The position numbers and the translations under genes were made by a program. Below the pieces are notes generated by a model. That model was not told where the DNA came from. It made no database searches and saw nothing but the letters and a program-made list of their open reading frames with translations. DNA of 7,038 bases from Alphaproteobacteria bacterium (lineage in GTDB: Bacteria; Pseudomonadota; Alphaproteobacteria; Rs-D84), in the NCBI GenBank assembly GCA_017642565.1, contig JAGCOU010000002.1, forward strand, positions 1-7,038, written 5' to 3'. Within the stretch, counting starts at the first letter, position 1. The number at the start of each line of letters is the position of its first letter. Shown in pieces: positions 1 to 4,666 of this stretch.

Positions 1-25
1 AAAACAAATCGGTACGATTTGTTTT
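1..25. repeat. Perfect 11-bp inverted repeat with 3-nt loop, inside signal-peptide codons
   Basis: Bases 1-11 (aaaacaaatcg) are the exact reverse complement of 15-25 (cgatttgtttt), separated by GTA. The palindrome may extend leftward out of the window. It overlaps codons that read as the n- and h-region of a signal peptide, and a T-rich stretch follows (26-46). It could be an early-coding RNA hairpin affecting expression, or a terminator-like structure. The symmetry is directly visible; any role is inference. Confidence 0.6.
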
Positions 26-805
26 CTATTTCTTATTTTGATTTTCCCAACTTTTGCAGATAACGAACCAACACCACCAACACTTATTCCGGCGAGCGAA
101 CCGGGGTGTAACCAAGCCGTATTAAATACAACCGAGGGTTCTGCAGCACTTGAGGCAATATATACCCCAAACACAATAACAACACAATGGTATACTGGAT
201 ACGGTGCAAATGCTTCTTTTGCAAATGATACAACATGTTCTTATAATGGTACAATAAATCTTCCCGCAACAAACCCAAGCAGACCAGGTTATGAATTTGC
301 GGGATGGAGATTGAAAAGATGTGAAATACCAGCAACATTGACAAACGTGAACGGTAGAATGTATGGAGGTAAAGGGGATAATGTTATTACTGGTAGTAGT
401 TTTAGTGGTGATTATAATACCTATTATTTTGGTTTGACTGAGGACCAGACATGGGCAGTAGAATATGTAAATGGGGATAAGTTAATGGGGGAAGCAAGTT
501 GTAATAGTACAAATGGTGATAGTACATATGCTAATAATACGTATACCAATAGTTCTGATTGGACGGCCGCTTCCGATACAATGAGCAAAAATGATACAGG
601 GCGATATTGTTGGTGTCGTGTGACTTCATATATTTCATCCGACGGTCAACAATGTATTTTACCTGATAAGCAATGGGTATTGTTGGGTGATGGGAATAAT
701 GAATTTGGGTGTGCATATAATTGTTCTGCTAGCTTGTGTGCGAATGCGTTTAGTAGATTTACTTTTAGCAGGACTGCGGCGTTTTCTGTTTGGATTGCAC
801 AGTAG
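2..805 (+). CDS. Secreted cysteine-rich protein with InlB/Flg_new-like repeat (5' end outside window)
   Basis: The reading frame is open from the first bases of the window, so the start codon lies upstream. The first 19 visible codons encode a near-complete signal peptide: a Lys, then a hydrophobic stretch ending PTFA, with likely cleavage before DNEPT. The protein is therefore exported. About 25-80 residues into the mature part there is a segment ending LPATNPSRPGYEFAGW. That matches the core of InlB B-type / Flg_new repeats (a Cys-Tyr strand, then a GY-F-GW turn), a beta fold common in surface proteins. The C-terminal part contains YCWC, a WVLLGD strand and a CxxxCxxxxC cluster. I count ten cysteines in the mature protein, which fits disulfide bonding. 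From memory, proteins of this architecture are expanded in uncultured gut Alphaproteobacteria; I could not check this. A TTG at 38 is not a credible start because it would cut the signal peptide. A terminator follows 24 bp after the stop. Function unknown; surface or adhesion role is inference. Confidence 0.8.
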   Translation, partial: KQIGTICFLFLILIFPTFADNEPTPPTLIPASEPGCNQAVLNTTEGSAALEAIYTPNTITTQWYTGYGANASFANDTTCSYNGTINLPATNPSRPGYEFAGWRLKRCEIPATLTNVNGRMYGGKGDNVITGSSFSGDYNTYYFGLTEDQTWAVEYVNGDKLMGEASCNSTNGDSTYANNTYTNSSDWTAASDTMSKNDTGRYCWCRVTSYISSDGQQCILPDKQWVLLGDGNNEFGCAYNCSASLCANAFSRFTFSRTAAFSVWIAQ

Positions 806-826
806 TAAAAGTTTCTTTCCCCAAGA

Positions 827-866
827 AAGAAAACCGTCCCTGTCAGCGTGGGGACGGTTTTTTGTT
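827..866 (+). terminator. Intrinsic terminator after the secreted protein gene
   Basis: A perfect 10-bp stem pairs 831-840 (aaaccgtccc) with 851-860 (gggacggttt) around a 10-nt loop, and a T run continues to 863. A-rich sequence lies on the left side, so it may also work for transcripts arriving from the minus strand. A smaller hairpin (tttctt/aagaaa, about 812-828) lies just upstream. Confidence 0.88.
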
Positions 867-869
867 GAT

Positions 870-956
870 CCTCCCTCCCGGTCTTCGACCGTACTCCCCC
901 CAAGGGGAGAATAACCTCCCTCCCGGTCTTCGACCGTACTCCCCCCGAGGGGAGAA
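870..956 (-). repeat. Two tandem 42-bp copies of a GC-rich double-hairpin element
   Basis: Copies at 870-911 and 915-956 are separated by the trinucleotide taa, giving a 45-bp period. They differ at one base (a902 versus g947). Read on the minus strand, each copy holds a first hairpin (CTCCCC, loop TTGG or TCGG, GGGGAG), then TA, then a second hairpin (CGGTC, loop GAA, GACCG), then GGAGGGAGG. The element is far more GC-rich than the surrounding genes. It is probably a dispersed intergenic repeat or an RNA-structured element. Orientation is assigned by comparison with the copy at 982-1023. Confidence 0.85.
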
Positions 957-981
957 TTTGCTCTCAAGAGTTGCGGACTAT

Positions 982-1023
982 AATTCCCCCTTTGGAGGGG
1001 GAGGGCCCGCAGGGCGGGGGAGG
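982..1023 (+). repeat. Diverged, oppositely oriented copy of the double-hairpin element
   Basis: The same skeleton as the 870-956 copies appears on the plus strand. Hairpin 1 is CCCCCT, loop TTGG, AGGGGG (986-1001). Hairpin 2 is GCCC, loop GCA, GGGC (1005-1015), followed by GGGGGAGG (1016-1023). The hairpin-1 loop and the G-rich tail are shared with the minus-strand copies, while hairpin 2 has a different but still paired stem. The opposed CCTCCC and GGGAGG ends could also pair across the whole region. Confidence 0.7.
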
Positions 1024-1058
1024 TTTTAAATTTAAGATTTATTTTGATACCACTACCA

Positions 1059-1084
1059 TCCCACTTCGTTAAAACTTCGTGGGA
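1059..1084 (+). repeat. 26-bp imperfect palindrome, copy 1
   Basis: The outer arms TCCCAC (1059-1064) and GTGGGA (1079-1084) are exactly complementary. Between them, CTTCG occurs twice as a direct repeat around a central TTAAAA. A second copy in reverse orientation lies at 3868-3893, matching at 21 of 26 positions. No T tract follows on either strand, so this is not a convincing intrinsic terminator. Probably a dispersed palindromic repeat of the REP-like kind. Confidence 0.75.
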
Positions 1085-1135
1085 CAAGTCTGCTTTGATT
1101 CCGTTGTAATAACCATTGTGCGTTGAAATATGAAT

Positions 1136-1657
1136 TTACTTAGAAACAACGACCATTGCGGTGCGCAGGACTGTGTCGCCGAACATATAACCTGTTTGCA
1201 TTTCTTCGACTATGGTATTTGTTTCTATTTTTTCGTTTGGTTTATCGACCATTTGAATTGCGTTATGAAACTGAGGATTTAATTTTTCGCCAACCGATTC
1301 TATTTTTGTAATTCCAATTTGTGCAAATGCGTTTTGCAAGGCGCGTTCCATTGATTTAATCCCTTCGTCTGTGGGGGAATGTTTTAATGCAGATTGAACA
1401 GCGTCCATAACTGGCAATATTTTTCCAGCCACACCCATTGCGCGATTGCGAGATACTGATTCAACATCCAAAGCAGAACGGCGGCGTGTGTTTTCAAGTT
1501 CTGCCGCGATACGCAAATATTTATCGTTTAATTCAGCGATTTTAGCATTTAATTGTTCGATAATTTCAGTTTGTTTTTCTTCCTTGACTTCTTCGACAGG
1601 TGCATCAACAGATACTGATTCTATTTTTACTTCTTTGTTTTCTTTTGTGTCTTCCAT
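1136..1657 (-). CDS. grpE: GrpE, nucleotide exchange factor for DnaK
   Basis: A 173-residue cytoplasmic cochaperone that promotes ADP release from the Hsp70 DnaK. An acidic, Lys/Glu-rich N-terminus (1-30) leads into a long helix (about 31-75, with KYLRIAAELENTRRR) that in this family forms the dimer coiled coil. The core helix motif ILPVMDAVQSAL follows (80-91). The C-terminal beta domain has NPQFHNAIQMVD (127-138) and the family's ending, GYMFGDTVLRTAMVVVSK. The length is slightly short but within the normal range. The ATG has only a weak ribosome binding site (GGA about 7 nt upstream). The gene starts 29 bp after the tpiA stop on the same strand, so the two are likely co-transcribed. grpE is often next to hrcA or dnaK; here it follows tpiA, and neither is visible. 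Confidence 0.95.
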   Translation of the reverse strand: MEDTKENKEVKIESVSVDAPVEEVKEEKQTEIIEQLNAKIAELNDKYLRIAAELENTRRRSALDVESVSRNRAMGVAGKILPVMDAVQSALKHSPTDEGIKSMERALQNAFAQIGITKIESVGEKLNPQFHNAIQMVDKPNEKIETNTIVEEMQTGYMFGDTVLRTAMVVVSK

Positions 1658-1686
1658 GATTTTTTCCGTTTTGTTTTATTATATCT

Positions 1687-2373
1687 TTAATTGATTGATT
1701 TTATTATAGGTAAAAATGTTTCACTTTTCAAGGATGCGCCACCAACCAACAAACCGTCAACATAAGGAATAGATACAATCTCTTTCGCATTGTTTGCGTT
1801 TATGCTGCCACCGTATAAAATAGGCATTGGTGTGGGGAGGGCGTCAAATACTGTTTTTACAGCCGATACAATCTCGCTGGTGGTTGGGGTTACGCCTGTG
1901 CCAATCGCCCAACGCGGTTCATATGCAACCACAAATTCGCCGTTGTCAGGCATACTTTCGGTAAGCATTTTTTTTATGACCGCGGTTGTGTGACCTGCGT
2001 TTTTTTCTTCCATAGTTTCGCCAATGCAAACAACAGGAATAATTCCGTTTTTGATAGCCAATGTCGCTTTTTCTTTGACTGTTTCGTTTGTTTCATTATG
2101 AAAAGTCCGCCTTTCGCTGTGCCCAACAATTACATATTTGACGCCTGCGTCTTTTAACATGGACACGCTGATGTCGCCAGTATAGGCGCCGTTTTCATGA
2201 TTGCTGACATCCTGGGCGCCAAGTGTTACGCCGAAACTGTCACCCCAAAGTAATGTAAACGGTAAACACATAATAACTTTGTTTTTTGTTTTTGTGTTTG
2301 ATATGTCTTTGAACAAAAAGTTTTTTTCGTCCATATTGCCGTTCATTTTCCAGTTGCCGATAATAAGTTTCAT
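1687..2373 (-). CDS. tpiA: Triosephosphate isomerase
   Basis: A 228-residue cytoplasmic TIM-barrel enzyme interconverting dihydroxyacetone phosphate and glyceraldehyde 3-phosphate in glycolysis and gluconeogenesis. Hallmarks are in order: GNWKMNG with catalytic Lys9; LGAQDVSNHENGAYTGDIS; GHSERR with catalytic His85; CIGET; YEPRWAIGTG (151-160) with catalytic Glu152 and the mobile loop 6; and phosphate-binding YGGSI and LLVGGASL. It is about 20 residues shorter than the usual 250, with shortened surface loops, but no catalytic residue is missing. The second residue of the loop-6 hinge is Arg (PRW) where PVW or PIW is usual. The start is supported by aaggaag just upstream on the minus strand. 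It heads an apparent tpiA-grpE transcript and is divergent from the PpiD-like gene with 64 bp between them. Confidence 0.97.
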   Translation of the reverse strand: MKLIIGNWKMNGNMDEKNFLFKDISNTKTKNKVIMCLPFTLLWGDSFGVTLGAQDVSNHENGAYTGDISVSMLKDAGVKYVIVGHSERRTFHNETNETVKEKATLAIKNGIIPVVCIGETMEEKNAGHTTAVIKKMLTESMPDNGEFVVAYEPRWAIGTGVTPTTSEIVSAVKTVFDALPTPMPILYGGSINANNAKEIVSIPYVDGLLVGGASLKSETFLPIIKSIN

Positions 2374-2389
2374 TTTTCTTCCTTTTTTA

Positions 2390-2419
2390 TTGATTTTTTG
2401 TTATTTCTTTTGCTATGGT
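2390..2419 (+). promoter_or_regulatory. Probable promoter for the PpiD-like gene, extended -10
   Basis: TTGATT (2390-2395), an 18-bp spacer and TATGGT (2414-2419), preceded by TGC to make an extended -10 (TGnTATGGT). It sits about 20 bp ahead of the ATG at 2438, giving a very short leader that just includes the ribosome binding site. The same TTGATT box occurs upstream of the DsbA gene. Confidence 0.5.
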
Positions 2420-2426
2420 ATCGCAA
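2398..2426 (-). promoter_or_regulatory. Possible sigma70-type promoter for tpiA-grpE
   Basis: On the minus strand, TTGCGA (2426-2421) is separated by 17 bp from TAACAA (2403-2398). Each box matches four of six consensus positions. It lies in the 64-bp gap shared with the divergent gene and overlaps the other promoter candidate. Weak consensus, so low confidence. Confidence 0.35.
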
Positions 2427-2437
2427 AAGGTGGAAAA

Positions 2438-3850
2438 ATGCTAGAATATTTACGTAATGCTGCAGATAAACCTGTGGCGAAAGTTTTAATGTTTATTTTA
2501 ATCTTCAGTTTTGTGGGCTGGGGCGCGGCTGAATGGATTTTCGGCAGTTCGGCTCGTGATACTAATTTGATTAGTGTTGGCGGTGAAAAGATTTCCGTGC
2601 AACAGTTTAACAATTTGCGTTCGCGCGAATTGTCCAATATGTCCAAAGAAGAACAACGCGCCGCGTATACAGATCCGGCCAAGGCTGCGGCACTTACTAA
2701 TTCTGTTATGGCGAATTTAACGACGAATCAGTTGATTTTAAATCGTGCGCGCGATTTGGGCTTTGTTGTATCCGATAAACGAATCGCTGATGAAATTAAA
2801 CAATACCCACAATTCCAATCTGGTGGTGAATTTTCACCTTGGCTGTTTGATGCTGTGTTGCAGAATGCTGGGTTAAGCGAGCAAGATTTTGCAAATTCTT
2901 TGCGTGCAGATATTTTGCGTTCTATGACAGTTGGCGCAACAAATGTTCCGTTGGCTGTTCCACAATTTGCTGTGGATGCTGCTTATAATGCTAGATATGC
3001 AAAGCGCGGTGTGAATTATACAACTGTGAAATTTGCTGATTACAAAATTGGTGAACCAAGTGAAGAACAACTGCAAACTTATTATGCTCAAAATCCACAG
3101 GTTGTGCCAGAAAATCGTTCTGTGTCTTATGTTTTTGTTGCGGCTGATATGAATAAACCTGATGTTTATGACGAAGGTTTCAAAGTTGCGCAACAAATCG
3201 AAGATATGATTATTTCTGGTGATTCTATGAAGGTTGCTGCTGATAAACACAAAGCAAAATATGCGAAAATCGAAAAAATTAATCGTGATTCAAAAATTGC
3301 TGACAAGGTTTTGACTGATGATTTAATTGCAAAATTGTTTGCTATGGAATCTGGCAGTGAAAGTGAACTGATTGAATTAAAAGAAGGCTTTGTAATTTTG
3401 CGTGTTGATGAAGTCCGCGCGCAACATAATGCTGAATTTAACGATGTGAAAAAATCTTTGGTTGGCGATTGGAAAAAGGCTGAACAGCGCAAAATGGCTT
3501 ATGAAGCAGCAAACGAAAAATTAATTGCTTTGAAAAATGGTGAAGCAATCAAAGGTTTAAAAAATGCAGAGGTCACCAGAACCGAAGGTGCACCTTTGGC
3601 GGTTTTGAATGCTGCGTTTGCTGGCAAAGCTGGCGAAGCCTCTATTGCTGAAGATGCCGATGCTTTCTATGTGGTTCGTGTTGGCGACACTGTTATGCCC
3701 AAAGAAGACAAAGCCAAAAAGGATGCGCTCCGCAAAGAATTGGAAAATATGTCTGTGCGTTTTGTGACAGATGATTATACTCGTTTCTTGAAAGCGGAAT
3801 ATCCGGTGAAGGTTAACGAAAAAACTTTCAATAGATTCATTGCAAAATAA
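2438..3850 (+). CDS. ppiD: PpiD-like membrane-anchored periplasmic chaperone (SurA_N domain protein)
   Basis: A 470-residue protein with a short basic N-terminus, one membrane anchor (about 15-35, KVLMFILIFSFVGWGAAEW) and a large periplasmic region. This is the layout of PpiD, which assists outer-membrane and secreted proteins leaving the Sec translocon. The SurA_N-like helical domain covers about 43-185, including the family's ISVGGEKISVQQF start. The middle (about 225-330) lies where the parvulin domain belongs, but the usual GG-containing signature is absent and the domain looks degenerate. E. coli PpiD is about 620 residues, so this one is compact. The ATG at 2438 is chosen because it follows a ribosome binding site (AGGTGG, 2428-2433) and begins the canonical N-terminus; the longer frame back to 2201 runs antisense through tpiA. 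Divergence from tpiA is a neighbourhood I recall from Alphaproteobacteria. A terminator follows directly. Confidence 0.85.
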   Translation: MLEYLRNAADKPVAKVLMFILIFSFVGWGAAEWIFGSSARDTNLISVGGEKISVQQFNNLRSRELSNMSKEEQRAAYTDPAKAAALTNSVMANLTTNQLILNRARDLGFVVSDKRIADEIKQYPQFQSGGEFSPWLFDAVLQNAGLSEQDFANSLRADILRSMTVGATNVPLAVPQFAVDAAYNARYAKRGVNYTTVKFADYKIGEPSEEQLQTYYAQNPQVVPENRSVSYVFVAADMNKPDVYDEGFKVAQQIEDMIISGDSMKVAADKHKAKYAKIEKINRDSKIADKVLTDDLIAKLFAMESGSESELIELKEGFVILRVDEVRAQHNAEFNDVKKSLVGDWKKAEQRKMAYEAANEKLIALKNGEAIKGLKNAEVTRTEGAPLAVLNAAFAGKAGEASIAEDADAFYVVRVGDTVMPKEDKAKKDALRKELENMSVRFVTDDYTRFLKAEYPVKVNEKTFNRFIAK

Positions 3851-3907
3851 AAAATCGCCCAAATTCGTTCCACGAAGCCTTGGCGAAGTGGGACGGGCGT
3901 TTTTTTG
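3847..3907 (+). terminator. Intrinsic terminator after the PpiD-like gene, with a palindrome nested in its hairpin
   Basis: An A run (3846-3854) precedes CGCCC (3856-3860), which pairs with GGGCG (3895-3899), followed by seven Ts (3900-3906). The 34-nt apex between the arms contains most of a separate 26-bp palindrome (3868-3893), which can fold on itself and bring the terminator arms together. Confidence 0.82.
3868..3893 (-). repeat. 26-bp imperfect palindrome, copy 2 (inverted), inside a terminator loop
   Basis: Read on the minus strand this matches the 1059-1084 copy at 21 of 26 positions. Two pairs of differences are symmetric (TT/AA in copy 1, CC/GG here), so pairing in the centre is preserved. 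The outermost region has one unpaired change. It is inserted neatly between the arms of the terminator. Confidence 0.75.
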
Positions 3908-3931
3908 TTTTATAAATTTTTTTCTTTTATA

Positions 3932-3937
3932 TATAAT
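3932..3937 (+). promoter_or_regulatory. TATAAT -10 box placing the recO start at or next to its ATG
   Basis: A perfect TATAAT ends 6 nt before the ATG at 3944, so transcription would start at or within a base or two of the initiation codon. No clear -35 is visible at 17 bp (TTTATA), and TTGTTT lies too far away (21 bp). The intervening ggtttt holds no ribosome binding site. This suggests a leaderless mRNA. Confidence 0.6.
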
Positions 3938-3943
3938 GGTTTT

Positions 3944-4591
3944 ATGCAAATTGAAACAGAAGGGATTTTGATAAATATAAAACCGTTTTCTGAACGGGAT
4001 GTGATTGCTCATATTTTTACGTGTGATAATGGTGTGTTGGTCGGTATGTTGCGTGGTGCAAATGTTGCAAAGAAAAATAAACCGCTTGTTGGACAGTTTG
4101 GTCGTGTGTCATGGAATGCGAGACTCGATTCGCAACTCGGTGTGTTTCATTTCGAAAATGAAAAAAATTTATCTGCGCCGTTGATGATGAATACTGATTT
4201 ATTAAAAATTATGAACAGTGTTTTTGCTTTGATTTATACTTTAATTCCTGAACGCGAATCGTATAATGATTTATATAAAAAAACTTTTGCATTATTAAAT
4301 GATTTAAATGGTGCAGACAATCCGTGGGATTTATATTTAGATTGGGAAATAAATTTATTGCGAGATTTAGGTTATGCGCTGGATTTAACAAAATGTTCTG
4401 GTTGTCAAAAAACAGATGATTTGATTTATTTGTCGCCAAAGACGGGAAGGGCGGTTTGCCAGGCTTGTGGCGAACCTTATAAAGAAAAACTGTATAAATT
4501 ACCTGTGAATTTAAGTATGACAAAAAAATTTATTTGTGATGTTTGTGATGCGCAAGGAATTAAAATTCCTGCATCTAGAAAAATATTATAA
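3944..4591 (+). CDS. recO: RecO, recombination mediator protein
   Basis: A 215-residue protein of the RecF pathway. RecO loads RecA onto SSB-coated single-stranded DNA with RecR and anneals complementary strands. The N-terminal OB fold carries the family pattern: TEGILINIKPFSERDVIAH, then GVLVGMLRGA, then WNARLDSQLGVFHFE, the last typical of alphaproteobacterial RecO. The C-terminal part has a zinc-finger arrangement, Cys151-x2-Cys154 and Cys172-x2-Cys175, framing DDLIYLSPKTGRA. The family usually has about 240-250 residues; this copy lacks some of the C-terminal helical region yet still ends with a family-like IPASRKIL. The ATG at 3944 is preferred over an upstream TTG at 3905, which lies in the preceding terminator's T run. 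There is no ribosome binding site, and a TATAAT box sits 6 nt upstream, so translation is probably leaderless. No terminator is visible between recO and the DsbA gene. Confidence 0.93.
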   Translation: MQIETEGILINIKPFSERDVIAHIFTCDNGVLVGMLRGANVAKKNKPLVGQFGRVSWNARLDSQLGVFHFENEKNLSAPLMMNTDLLKIMNSVFALIYTLIPERESYNDLYKKTFALLNDLNGADNPWDLYLDWEINLLRDLGYALDLTKCSGCQKTDDLIYLSPKTGRAVCQACGEPYKEKLYKLPVNLSMTKKFICDVCDAQGIKIPASRKIL

Positions 4592-4607
4592 TTTATGTTT
4601 TTTTTTG

Positions 4608-4636
4608 TTGATTGTTTAAGTTTTTTTTTCTAACAT
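4608..4636 (+). promoter_or_regulatory. Probable promoter for the DsbA-family gene
   Basis: TTGATT (4608-4613), a 17-bp spacer and TAACAT (4631-4636, four of six matches). The predicted start near 4643 leaves a leader of about 24 nt containing the strong ribosome binding site aaaggag (4654-4660) before the ATG at 4667. Confidence 0.5.
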
Positions 4637-4666
4637 CGACTTGTTCAACTACTAAAGGAGAAAGTT

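Larger units (their letters stand above)
806..1135. other. Convergent intergenic region carrying repeats, no gene
   Basis: This is the 330-bp gap between the 3' ends of the secreted protein gene (+) and grpE (-). It holds a terminator, three copies of a GC-rich double-hairpin element and one 26-bp palindrome, listed separately. Short open frames here on both strands are mostly translations of the 45-bp-period repeat and lack convincing ribosome binding sites. The remainder (about 1024-1058 and 1085-1135) is AT-rich and shows nothing I recognise. Confidence 0.75.

Noticed and set aside
38..40. TTG start for the secreted protein
   Set aside because: The frame is open upstream to the window edge and those codons supply the rest of an obvious signal peptide.
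870..956. Possible CRISPR array (two near-identical 42-bp repeats)
   Set aside because: The units are separated by only 3 bp, so there are no spacers, and there are no cas genes. They are tandem copies of a double-hairpin repeat.
957..1023. Possible tRNA or riboswitch in the GC-rich intergenic stretch
   Set aside because: There are two small hairpins but no cloverleaf, no T-loop GTTCRANNC pattern and no downstream gene that it would control. It fits the repeat family better.
659..1087. Minus-strand 142-codon frame with a repeated SPLGGSTVEDREGG peptide
   Set aside because: The peptide repeat is a translation of the 45-bp-period DNA repeat (a multiple of three). The frame also crosses a terminator and the end of the secreted protein gene.
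2201..2437. Longer N-terminus for the PpiD-like protein
   Set aside because: The extension runs antisense through the 5' part of tpiA. The ATG at 2438 has a ribosome binding site and begins the family's typical basic N-terminus and anchor.
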